DNA of 64,000 bases from Acuticoccus kalidii (GTDB lineage Bacteria; Pseudomonadota; Alphaproteobacteria; Rhizobiales; Amorphaceae). The stretch spans positions 434,001-498,000 of the forward strand of contig NZ_JAKGCS010000036.1 in the NCBI RefSeq assembly GCF_021556395.1. Direction: 5' to 3'. Shown here one piece after another: positions 1-7,463 of the stretch. A program made the position numbers and the translations under genes. The notes beneath the pieces are model-generated. The model was not told where the DNA came from. It made no database searches and saw nothing but the letters and a program-made list of their open reading frames with translations. The first letter of the stretch is position 1; every line of letters begins with the position of its first letter.

Positions 1-349
1 GATAGCCGAGCCCGACCGCGATGTCGGCCTCGCGGCACGCCTGCTCGGTCCGGCCCGCGAGACCCGCGATCAGCGCGACGGGACGGTCGGTCCACGTCGT
101 CGCCTCCTCGCGGGCGAATTCGAGGACCGGGGCGTATAGGCCGACCTCGCGGATCGCGAATTGGGTGGTGTGGACGCCGACCGCGAGCCCCCCGGCGCCA
201 GCGTCGAGATAGTAGCGGGAGAGGGCGCGCTGGCGGCGTTCGTCGAGGGTGCGGTTCGCCGTCAGCGCGAGAGGGTGTGCTGGAATCACGGTTCCCGTCG
301 ACAGGATCTCGCGGATCGGGGCGGGGATCTCGTCAGCCCGAAGCGGCAT
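1..349 (-). CDS. DapA-superfamily aldolase/lyase, N-terminal part (runs off left edge)
   Basis: The reading frame is open from an ATG whose complement lies at 347-349 to the window edge, about 116 codons. A GGAAGG ribosome site sits just upstream of the ATG. The product begins MPLRADEIPAP and continues with PAHPLALTANRTLDERRQ and GAGGLAVGVHTTQF. These fit the first strands of the class I aldolase TIM barrel of the dihydrodipicolinate synthase/N-acetylneuraminate lyase superfamily, in the subfamily where the usual GTTG motif is altered. The catalytic Tyr and Schiff-base Lys would lie beyond the edge, so the substrate cannot be named. It is transcribed leftward. The downstream aminotransferase gene is separated from it by a terminator. 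The family call is fairly secure and the function is unknown. Confidence 0.75.
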   Translation of the reverse strand, partial: MPLRADEIPAPIREILSTGTVIPAHPLALTANRTLDERRQRALSRYYLDAGAGGLAVGVHTTQFAIREVGLYAPVLEFAREEATTWTDRPVALIAGLAGRTEQACREADIAVGLGY

Positions 350-467
350 CCGGTATGTCCTTCCAGCGCATATCGATGGCGTGACTTAACCATTCGGGCG
401 GCGGCGCCGCAATCCATATCAACCGTCCGGTTGAGGGGCCGTGGACCCAGCGTCCCCGCCCAGAACG

Positions 468-502
468 AAAAAGGCCGCCCGGCGCTGTAGCGCTGGGCGG
501 CC
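468..502 (-). terminator. Rho-independent terminator of the aminotransferase gene
   Basis: Read on the minus strand, a GC-rich stem (GGCCGCCCAGCGC paired with GCGCCGGGCGGCC, four-base loop, one mismatch) is followed directly by TTTTT. It begins about 36 bases after the stop codon of the class III aminotransferase. Confidence 0.85.
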
Positions 503-538
503 CGATGGTCGGGACAGAAGTTCGAATGCGGGAGGCGC

Positions 539-1924
539 TTACGCGGCCGGCATTCCCTTGGCGAGCCATTCGGTCGCGTCGGCGAGGGTCAGCTCGAAGC
601 GGCGCAGCAGCTCGTCGACCTCCTCCTCGGTGATGATCATCGGCGGGCAGAAGGCGATCGTGTCGCGGATGGCGCGGATGATGATGCCGTGCTCGTGCCC
701 GCGCTCGAAAATGTAGGTGCCGAGCTTGCCGGGGGTCTCGAACGTCGCCTTCGTGGCCTTGTCGGCGACGAGTTCGACGGCCCAGATGAGGCCGAGCCCG
801 CGCACTTCGCCGACGAGCGGATGGTCCGCCAGCGCCTTGAGGCCCTTGCCGAGCCGTTCACCGACCCGCGCCCCGTTCGCGACGAGATCGCGCTCTTCGA
901 TGATCTTGAGGTTCTCGAGACCGACGGCGGTCGAGACCGGGTGCGCCGTCGCGGTGTAGCCGTGGCCGAACGTGCCGAGACGCTCGGTCTCGTCGGCGAT
1001 GCCCTGATAGACCTGATCGCTGATCACCACCGCCGCGAGGGGGAGGTAAGAGGAGGTGATCTGCTTGGAGAGGACGAGAATGTCCGGCTTGATGCCGAAC
1101 TGCTCGCACGCGAACATCGTGCCCGTGCGGCCGAAGCCGTTGATGACCTCGTCGGCGACGACGAGCACGTCGTATTTGCGGCAGACGGCCTGCACCTTCT
1201 CCCAATAGCCCGCCGGCGGCACGAGGACGCCGCCCGCGCCCATCACCGGCTCGCCGATGAAGGCGGCGACCGTCTCCGGCCCTTCGGCGAGGATCGTGGC
1301 TTCGAGCTCCTCGGCGAGACGGGTCGCGAACTGCTCTTCGCTCTCACCGGGATTGGCGAAGCGATAATGATGCGGGCAGGTGACGTGCCGGGCGAAGTCG
1401 AGCGGCAGGTCGAAGCCCTTCTGGTTGACCTGCAGACCCGTCAGGCTGCCGGCGGCGACGGTGATGCCGTGATAGCCGCCATTGCGGGCGATGAACTTCT
1501 TCTTCTCCGGCCGGTTCAGCGAGTTGTTGTAGTACCACACCATCTTGACGACGGTGTCGTTCGCTTCCGAACCCGAGTTGGTGAAGAAGACGTGGTCGAG
1601 CCCGTCCGGCGTCATCTTCACGAGCTTCTCGGCAAGCTCGACGCCCGGCTCGTGCGTCTTGTGCGAGAAGGAATGGTAGTAGGGCAGGCGCGACATCTGC
1701 TTCGCTGCCGCCTCGACGAGGCGCGATTCACCGAATCCGAGCGCCACCGACCAGAGGCCCGCCATCGCCTCGATCATCTGATGACCCTGATCGTCGTAGA
1801 CATAGATGCCTTCGCCGCGGTCGATGACGATCGGACCCTGACGTTCGTGCCGGCGCGCGTTCGTGTAGGGGTGGAGGTGATAGGCGATATCGCGCGCGGC
1901 GAGCGAATTCGGATGCGCAGTCAT
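539..1924 (-). CDS. Class III (omega-type) PLP-dependent aminotransferase
   Basis: The 461-residue product is a fold-type I class III aminotransferase. Family signatures are FFTNSGSEANDT for the phosphate-binding region, VVADEVINGFGRTG for the PLP ring aspartate, and LSKQITSSYLPLAAV, whose lysine should form the Schiff base. The C-terminal CPPMIITEEEVDELL segment is typical of beta-alanine/omega-amino acid:pyruvate aminotransferases. The likely reaction is amino transfer from an amine or omega-amino acid to pyruvate or a similar keto acid in the cytosol. The exact substrate is not decidable. I chose the start at MTAHPNSLAARD, because the 30 upstream residues are arginine-rich and unlike the family. 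It is apparently a single-gene unit with its own terminator. Confidence 0.9.
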   Translation of the reverse strand: MTAHPNSLAARDIAYHLHPYTNARRHERQGPIVIDRGEGIYVYDDQGHQMIEAMAGLWSVALGFGESRLVEAAAKQMSRLPYYHSFSHKTHEPGVELAEKLVKMTPDGLDHVFFTNSGSEANDTVVKMVWYYNNSLNRPEKKKFIARNGGYHGITVAAGSLTGLQVNQKGFDLPLDFARHVTCPHHYRFANPGESEEQFATRLAEELEATILAEGPETVAAFIGEPVMGAGGVLVPPAGYWEKVQAVCRKYDVLVVADEVINGFGRTGTMFACEQFGIKPDILVLSKQITSSYLPLAAVVISDQVYQGIADETERLGTFGHGYTATAHPVSTAVGLENLKIIEERDLVANGARVGERLGKGLKALADHPLVGEVRGLGLIWAVELVADKATKATFETPGKLGTYIFERGHEHGIIIRAIRDTIAFCPPMIITEEEVDELLRRFELTLADATEWLAKGMPAA

Positions 1925-2237
1925 GAAGCGTTCTCGCTGGGTTCGAGTGAGGCGGATGGCGTCCCGGCGGTCCCGGCACACGTCGGGGCATTTGGTGCGA
2001 TCCGCATGTTCCACTTACTAAACCAGAACGACGGCGAATGCGCGGCCGATCATCATTCGATGCGACATTCTCGCCGATCGGGCATGCCGTGGCCGGCTAT
2101 GTGGCCGGCATCCGTGTCGATCCGCCGATAGCCCCGCCCACGCCTCTCCTTTACACTCCTCGGTTAATTGGCCGGCACCCGCGCCGTCGGGATCGGCTCG
2201 CGCCGCAGCACCCAAAGGGTGGTCCCGGGAGGAACGA
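1925..2237. other. Divergent intergenic region, no gene seen
   Basis: This 313-base region separates the leftward aminotransferase from the rightward AhpD-like gene, so it should carry both promoters. I see a short direct repeat of TGGCCGGC (about 2090-2097 and 2102-2109). I see no convincing promoter hexamers and no coding frame with family resemblance. Confidence 0.5.
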
Positions 2238-2786
2238 ATGCGTGTAAGCGATCTCGACGCGGACAATCTCGATGACGACCAGCGCCGCGTCTACGATGCG
2301 ATCGTGACCGGCCCGCGGGCGACGGTCCCGGCTCCGTTACGGATCTGGCTCCACAGCGCAGAACTCGCCGACCGGGCGCAGTCGCTCGGCGCTTTCTGCC
2401 GGTATGGGACGACGCTGCCACCGCGCCTCTCCGAACTCGCGATCCTCACCGTCGCGGCCTATTGGCGGGCCAATTATGAGTGGCAGGTCCACGCGCCGAT
2501 CGCGGCGTCGGAGGGGCTTTCCCCGGCGATCATCGAGGCGATCCGCATCGGCGAGGCCCCGCAATTCGCCGACGCCGAGGCGGAGGTCGTCCATGCCTAT
2601 GCCGCGCAGTTGCTGAACGAGCGCGCCGTCAGCGAGGCGGTGTCGGACCGGGCGAAGGCCGTGCTCGGCGAGCGTGCGGTGGTCGAGCTCGTCGGTGTCC
2701 TCGGCTATTATACGCTGATCTCGATGACGATCGTCGGCTTCGACGTCGATCCCCTCGATGGAGAGCTGCCCTTTCCGCCCGCCTGA
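2238..2786 (+). CDS. Carboxymuconolactone decarboxylase/AhpD-like family protein
   Basis: The 182-residue all-alpha protein carries the central CMD motif, with LPPRLSELAILTVAAYW leading into NYEWQVHAPIAASEG and a helix after it. It resembles the large group of AhpD-like proteins annotated as carboxymuconolactone decarboxylase family. The CxxC pair of true AhpD peroxidases is absent, so a thiol peroxidase role is unlikely. A strong GGGAGGAA ribosome site supports the ATG start. It is convergent with the LysR gene, with only six bases between the two stop codons. The biochemical role is unknown. Confidence 0.85.
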   Translation: MRVSDLDADNLDDDQRRVYDAIVTGPRATVPAPLRIWLHSAELADRAQSLGAFCRYGTTLPPRLSELAILTVAAYWRANYEWQVHAPIAASEGLSPAIIEAIRIGEAPQFADAEAEVVHAYAAQLLNERAVSEAVSDRAKAVLGERAVVELVGVLGYYTLISMTIVGFDVDPLDGELPFPPA

Positions 2787-2792
2787 GGCCGC

Positions 2793-3716
2793 CTATTCGG
2801 CCCCGCCGCGCGGCACGCCCTCGACGGTGCTGCGCTCGGCGGCAATCGCCTCGGCCAAGAAGTCGAGGAGGACGCGCACGCGCGGCGATGCCCGAAGGTC
2901 GGCATGGGTGAGGAGCCACAGGTCGGTCGCAAATTGCGGGTCGGGCTCGGTGAGGCGCACGAGGCCGGGATTCTTGTCCCCGATAAAGACCGGAAGATGG
3001 CCGATGCCGATCCCCTCGGCGACCGCCTCGGCGAGGCCGAGAACGGTGTTGATGCGATAGACGATCCGCTCCGCCGCGACATGCTGGCGGACGAATTGGA
3101 CCGCCTTCACGCTGGCCATATTGTCCCCGAGGGAAATCCAGTCGTGCGCGAAGAGCGCCTCGAGCGGCGGGACCGGTCGACCGGCGAACGCGTCGGCGCT
3201 GCCATAGAGCGCCCAGCCGATCGTCGCGATGCGGCGCCCGACGAGATTGTCCTGCGGCGCATCGGTCGCCCGGATCGCGACGTCGGCGTCGCGCCGCGAC
3301 AGGTTCAGCGGCTGATTGGCGATGACGATATCGAGCCGGATGAGCGGAAAAGCCTGCCGGAAGCGGGCGAAGAGCGGCGTCAGCAGGCAGGTGAGGAGGG
3401 TGTCGCTCGTGGTGACGCGCACCTCGCCGGAGGGCGCGATCTCCCGCCCCGCGATCTTGCGCGAGAAGGCCGCGACGCCCTCGTCCATGCCGGCGGCGAG
3501 GGCGGCCATCTCGTCGCCGGCGGGGGTGAGCTCGTAGCCGCTGCGGTGACGCTCGAAGAGCTTGAGGCCGAGCGCCTCTTCGATCTGGCGCAGCCGGCGG
3601 AAGACGGTCGAATGGTTGAGGCCGAGCGCGTCGGCGGCGGCGGGAAGGGTGCGATGGTCCGCGATCGCCTTCACGATGCGGAAATCGTCCCAGGTGAGAC
3701 CCTTGGGAAGCGTCAT
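2793..3716 (-). CDS. LysR-family transcriptional regulator
   Basis: The 307-residue protein has an N-terminal winged helix-turn-helix (LTWDDFRIVKAIADHRTL, then ADALGLNHSTVFRRLRQIEE) and a C-terminal LysR substrate-binding domain. The start at MTLPKGL removes a proline/arginine-rich stretch. It lies downstream of doxX on the same strand with an 82-base gap and is probably cotranscribed. The divergent dioxygenase gene suggests it controls the doxX/dioxygenase pair in response to an aromatic or quinone-type ligand. That role is inferred from context only. Confidence 0.9.
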   Translation of the reverse strand: MTLPKGLTWDDFRIVKAIADHRTLPAAADALGLNHSTVFRRLRQIEEALGLKLFERHRSGYELTPAGDEMAALAAGMDEGVAAFSRKIAGREIAPSGEVRVTTSDTLLTCLLTPLFARFRQAFPLIRLDIVIANQPLNLSRRDADVAIRATDAPQDNLVGRRIATIGWALYGSADAFAGRPVPPLEALFAHDWISLGDNMASVKAVQFVRQHVAAERIVYRINTVLGLAEAVAEGIGIGHLPVFIGDKNPGLVRLTEPDPQFATDLWLLTHADLRASPRVRVLLDFLAEAIAAERSTVEGVPRGGAE

Positions 3717-3798
3717 CGCGGGCGGCGCCGCGGGGGGGCGGCGACGGATGCCGGGCGCACGGGGCCCGGCATGGCTGCGCAAGAGGGGACGGGCGCGG

Positions 3799-4230
3799 TC
3801 AGGCGGAGGCGTAGCGTGCCCCGAGCGCGGCCGGAATCCGGGTCGGCTTCGCGGCGAAGGCGCCTTCGCCGATCAGAATGTGGGCGAGCGCGGTGCCCGC
3901 GAGGAAGGCGGGATATTCCCATCCGCCGTTCGGCGCGTTGAAAACCCAGCCATTGGGCGCATGGACCGCGAGCGCGCCGAGAAGGACGGGCATCAGGACC
4001 AGCGCGACGATGCGGCTGTGAAAGCCGGCGAGGATCGCGAGACCGCCGAAGAACTCGCCGAGTATGATCGGCCAGGCGAGAATGGTCGGAATGCCGACCG
4101 AGCCGAGAAAGCCCTCGAACCCCGGCACCGTGAAGACGGCGACCTTCAGATACGCGTGGGCGATGAACATGACGCCAAGTGCGGCGCGGATGACGAACGC
4201 TCCATAGGGAGCCAAACGGTTGTCGATCAT
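3799..4230 (-). CDS. DoxX-family membrane protein
   Basis: The 143-residue protein has about four hydrophobic helices, including FVIRAALGVMFIAHAYLK, ILAWPIILGEFFGGLAIL and IVALVLMPVLLGALAVH. The GEFFGGLAIL and HAPNGW pieces are typical of the DoxX/MhqP group. GGAGG sits eight bases before the chosen ATG. Such proteins commonly neighbour ring-cleaving dioxygenases in aromatic/quinone resistance loci, and here the dioxygenase is immediately divergent. The likely role is a membrane component of electrophile or quinone detoxification. The mechanism is unknown. Confidence 0.88.
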   Translation of the reverse strand: MIDNRLAPYGAFVIRAALGVMFIAHAYLKVAVFTVPGFEGFLGSVGIPTILAWPIILGEFFGGLAILAGFHSRIVALVLMPVLLGALAVHAPNGWVFNAPNGGWEYPAFLAGTALAHILIGEGAFAAKPTRIPAALGARYASA

Positions 4231-4251
4231 GGACCTGCCTCCAGAGCCGAA

Positions 4252-4331
4252 ATTGGCCGGGCCCAATCTGGTCGTGTTGAGGGTGCAATGCCATGGGCGC
4301 GAGTGCAGTTGTCCGATTGCGTTTCTGCAAT
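4252..4331. promoter_or_regulatory. Two LysR-type (T-N11-A) dyads between doxX and the dioxygenase
   Basis: Two 16-base dyads of the same design occur in the divergent region. The first is ATTGG-N6-CCAAT at 4252-4267. The second is ATTGC-N6-GCAAT at 4316-4331. Both contain the T-N11-A spacing of LysR operators and their centres are 64 bases apart. Their position between two genes flanked by a lysR makes them good operator candidates. Binding is inferred. Confidence 0.5.
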
Positions 4332-4411
4332 GCGCGAGCGGTAGCACTTTGGGCGGATGGCGTCCATCTGTCTGGTCACACGGGCACGGCCCGAGCACAT
4401 GGAGGCCTCAG

Positions 4412-5341
4412 ATGTCCCAGTCCGGTATTCACCACATCACGGCGATCGCCGGCCCCCCCGCGCGCAATGTGGATTTCTACACGAACACATTGGGCATGCG
4501 CCTCGTAAAGAAGACGGTGAACTTCGACGATCCCGGCACCTATCACCTTTATTATGGCGACGAGACCGGCCAGCCCGGAACGATCCTGACCTTCTTCCCC
4601 TGGGAGCATGCGGCGCCGGGCCGGGTGGGAATCGGCGAGACCGAAGAGACGAGTTTCCGCATCCCGCAATCGGCGGTCGGCTACTGGACGCATCGGCTCC
4701 TCGAGAAAGGCGTCGCCGCGACGCGCGAGGAGAGGCGCTTCGGCGACACCGCGCTCGTCTTCAAGGATCCGGATGGAATGCGCGTCGCCTTGGTCGCGGT
4801 GCCGGGGATCGAGAGCGAAACCGGGTGGTCGAACGGCGTGGTTCCGGCCGAAAGCGCCGTTCGCGGGGTTCATGGGGTCGACCTCCTCCTCGAAAAGGCG
4901 GCGCCGACCGGCAGGATCCTGACCGACGTGCTCGGCTTCGAGGAGATCGGCCGCGATGGCACGACGACCCGCTATCGCGCCGCGGGCGCGCCGTTCGGCG
5001 CGATCGTCGACCTTCACGAAGCGGGCCAGTTCCTGCGCGGTCAGTCCGGGCGGGGCAGCGTCCACCATATCGCCTTCCGCGCCGACGAGGCGGGGCAGGC
5101 GGCGATGGCCGAGCGTCTCAGGAGCGAACACGGCATCCGCCCGACGGAGCAGCTCGACCGCAACTATTTCCGGTCGGTCTATTTCCGCGAGCCGGGCGGC
5201 GTCCTCTTCGAGATCGCGACGGACGATCCGGGGTTTGCGATCGACGAGCCGGTCGCGACGCTCGGCGAGGCGTTGAAGCTGCCGAACAATTACGAGCCGT
5301 TCCGCAGCGAAATCGAGGCGACCCTGCCGGCGATCGCCTAG
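4412..5341 (+). CDS. Ring-cleaving dioxygenase (VOC superfamily, MhqO/LinE-like)
   Basis: The 309-residue protein has two tandem vicinal-oxygen-chelate modules. The first starts IHHITAIAGPPARNVDFYT and the second has RGVHGVDLLLEKA. Candidate metal ligands are the His of HHIT near residue 7, the His of SVHHIAFRA, and the Glu of VLFEIATDDPGF. The family opens hydroquinone or catechol-like rings using Fe(II). GGAGG lies six bases before the chosen ATG; the longer upstream frame has no family resemblance. The divergent doxX and lysR make it part of a probable quinone/aromatic detoxification locus. A perfect terminator follows. Confidence 0.9.
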   Translation: MSQSGIHHITAIAGPPARNVDFYTNTLGMRLVKKTVNFDDPGTYHLYYGDETGQPGTILTFFPWEHAAPGRVGIGETEETSFRIPQSAVGYWTHRLLEKGVAATREERRFGDTALVFKDPDGMRVALVAVPGIESETGWSNGVVPAESAVRGVHGVDLLLEKAAPTGRILTDVLGFEEIGRDGTTTRYRAAGAPFGAIVDLHEAGQFLRGQSGRGSVHHIAFRADEAGQAAMAERLRSEHGIRPTEQLDRNYFRSVYFREPGGVLFEIATDDPGFAIDEPVATLGEALKLPNNYEPFRSEIEATLPAIA

Positions 5342-5389
5342 GCAGGCGGGGCGCCACGGGAAATGGGGCCGCGGGATGGCGGCCCCCGA

Positions 5390-5426
5390 ACGCCGGTCGG
5401 CGGATGACCCTGCCGACCGGCGTTTT
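5390..5426 (+). terminator. Rho-independent terminator after the dioxygenase
   Basis: A perfect 11-bp stem (CGCCGGTCGGC at 5391-5401, GCCGACCGGCG at 5412-5422) with a ten-base loop is followed by TTTT. It lies 50 bases after the stop codon. Confidence 0.85.
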
Positions 5427-5582
5427 GCGTGCTGGTGCCGCCGGTTACGGCTTTTTCGGCACAGCGGCGATCTTCGGGCGGCATTGCGGTGTGGACGCGG
5501 CGGGCAAAGTCTCCCCAGGGACGACCATTGCGGGCATGGTGAATCCTCCAAACCGAGCTGGCCGAGTAAAGGAGATCGCAGC

Positions 5583-6134
5583 ATGACCATTCCAAGGACC
5601 GCATCGCCTTCGGCCCGCAGCCGGTGCACCGCCCTCGTGATGGGGCTCGTCGCGGCGGCATTGCCGCTTTCCTCCGTCGCCGCCCAGGATGCGGGGCCGG
5701 ATGCCCTCACCGAAGTCTATCGCGATTGGACCGTACGTTGCGCGACGCCCGATGGCGGCGAGCGCCGGTGCTGGATGACCCAGGTCGTCAACCAGACGGA
5801 GACGGGGGAGCGCATTCTTCAAATCGAGATCGCCCTGTCCGATGACGGTCCGCTCTTGGCGTTCCTCACGCCCTTCGGCCTTCATCTGCCGTCCGGATTG
5901 GACATCGCGATCGACGAGGGGACCGTTCGCACGCTCGCCTTCCGCACGTGTTTGCCGCGCGGCTGCCTGATCGAGGAACGCCCCGACGAAGAGGAATTGA
6001 GCGCCATGCGCCGCGGGCAGACGATGTCGGTGACGATGGTCGCCGCGCAGAACGAGAACGCGGTCAACATGGAATTGTCACTGTCCGGCTTCTCGGCCGC
6101 CTACAATCGGCTCAGCGCGCTGCGGCAATCCTAG
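5583..6134 (+). CDS. Invasion-associated locus B (IalB) family periplasmic protein
   Basis: The 183-residue protein has a signal peptide (hydrophobic ALVMGLVAAALPLSSVAAQ, cleavage after AQ likely). The mature part matches the IalB fold: DWTVRCATPDGGERRCWMTQ near the N-terminus, LAFLTPFGLHLPSGL in the middle and FRTCLPRGCLIE, giving four conserved cysteines that probably form two disulfides. AGGAGAT precedes the ATG. IalB proteins are periplasmic or envelope proteins common in Hyphomicrobiales. Their molecular activity is unresolved outside Bartonella erythrocyte invasion, and nothing here implies pathogenicity. Confidence 0.88.
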   Translation: MTIPRTASPSARSRCTALVMGLVAAALPLSSVAAQDAGPDALTEVYRDWTVRCATPDGGERRCWMTQVVNQTETGERILQIEIALSDDGPLLAFLTPFGLHLPSGLDIAIDEGTVRTLAFRTCLPRGCLIEERPDEEELSAMRRGQTMSVTMVAAQNENAVNMELSLSGFSAAYNRLSALRQS

Positions 6135-6256
6135 GTCGCGATACGGCGGTTGCGTCGGTCGTCCAAGGCGCGTCTGCCTTTGTGCTAGAAAACGTCGCGC
6201 TCGGTCAACGGTGACTTCTCGCTCCATCCGATGATATAAAAAGGCGCGAGGTAATC

Positions 6257-7405
6257 ATGGTCGATCTGACGCTCACGCTCTTAAAAAACGCCGGTTTTAT
6301 GGCGTTTATCGCGCTTGTTTATGGCTATATACAAGTAAAGATCGAGGGCGTTCAGCGGAATATTGTCCTTGGTTTGTTGATGGGATCCGGTGCGATCCTG
6401 TCGATGCTCGATCCGAGCGAACTCATTCCCGGCGTCATCGTCGACTCCCGCTCGACGATCGTGACCCTGTCGGGTTTCTTCGGTGGGCCCATCACCGCCG
6501 GCATCACGTGGGCGATGACGGCGGCCTATCGTTATCATCTGGGCGGCGTCGGGATGCCGGCGGGCCAACTTGCGATCTGCGGCGCGGTCGTTCTCGGTCT
6601 CGTCGGGCATTATCTCGTGCGTCGAGCCGGCCGGAGCGTTCGGACCTCGGACGTCGCGATGCTCGCGATCGCCTCGCCGTTCTTAACGTTATCGATGCTG
6701 ACCTTGCCGCGGGAACTCGCCGTCGTCGTGATCGAGACGACGGCCGCGCCGTTGGCCCTCGTCACGTTGCTGGGTACGGCGGTTCTCGGCCTCTTCATCC
6801 TCCACGAGGTGCGACGGGTCGAGGCCGAGACGGAGGTGCGGCGCCTCGCGTTCGTCGACGAGCTGAGTGGGCTCGCGAACCGACGGGCCTTCTACATCCA
6901 CCTCAACAAGACATGGGCGCGGTGGGAGCGTTACCGTAATCCGATGTCGATCATTCTGATCGATATCGACTATTTCAAGTCGATCAACGATCGCTTCGGC
7001 CACGCCACGGGGGACGAGGTCATCCGGCTTCTCGCCAGGCTGATGGCGGAGGCGGCGCGAACGGCGGACATTCCGGCGCGGATCGGCGGCGAGGAGTTCG
7101 TCATCCTCCTGCCGAACACGAGCAGCCGGGCCGCCTTGAGCGCGGCCGAGCGCATCCGCGCAATGGCCGAGCAGCAGGTGATCGAAATCGAAGGCGACGT
7201 GATCCATTTCACGATCAGCCTCGGCGTCAGCGCCGATATCGAGTCGCACAAGAGCGTGCAGGATTGCCTGTCGAGCGCCGATCAGGCGCTCTACGAGGCC
7301 AAACGGTCAGGGCGCAATCGCGCCATCCTCGCAACGCCGAAGGTCACGACCGTGGAGCCTGCAATGACGGTTTCCGGCCCCGTCGAGCTGATCGCCAAGG
7401 CGTAG
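6257..7405 (+). CDS. Membrane diguanylate cyclase (5TM-LYT-like sensor + GGDEF)
   Basis: The 382-residue protein has an N-terminal block of about five or six membrane helices. It resembles the 5TM-LYT sensor module (SRSTIVTLSGFFGGPITAGI and GGVGMPAGQLAICGAVVLG). A C-terminal GGDEF domain follows. The active-site loop reads GGEEF at residues 277-281. The upstream DELSGLANRRAFY and DIDYFKSINDRFGH motifs are intact, so it should make c-di-GMP. An RxxD inhibitory site (RTAD) lies five residues before GGEEF, indicating product feedback. It is monocistronic and convergent with the binding-protein gene. The signal sensed is unknown. Confidence 0.92.
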   Translation: MVDLTLTLLKNAGFMAFIALVYGYIQVKIEGVQRNIVLGLLMGSGAILSMLDPSELIPGVIVDSRSTIVTLSGFFGGPITAGITWAMTAAYRYHLGGVGMPAGQLAICGAVVLGLVGHYLVRRAGRSVRTSDVAMLAIASPFLTLSMLTLPRELAVVVIETTAAPLALVTLLGTAVLGLFILHEVRRVEAETEVRRLAFVDELSGLANRRAFYIHLNKTWARWERYRNPMSIILIDIDYFKSINDRFGHATGDEVIRLLARLMAEAARTADIPARIGGEEFVILLPNTSSRAALSAAERIRAMAEQQVIEIEGDVIHFTISLGVSADIESHKSVQDCLSSADQALYEAKRSGRNRAILATPKVTTVEPAMTVSGPVELIAKA

Positions 7406-7463
7406 CCGCGCACCAAGGGCGCGCGGCGAGACGGGTGGGGCGAGCGCCTGCACCCGCCGAGGC

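Noticed and set aside
689..2131. 480-codon plus-strand frame opposite the aminotransferase
   Set aside because: It mirrors a well-supported class III aminotransferase and its product has no recognisable domain.
7405..7427. Shared terminator between the diguanylate cyclase and binding-protein genes
   Set aside because: GCCGCGC/GCGCGGC can pair across a nine-base loop, but there is no T-run on either strand, so the support is too weak to list.
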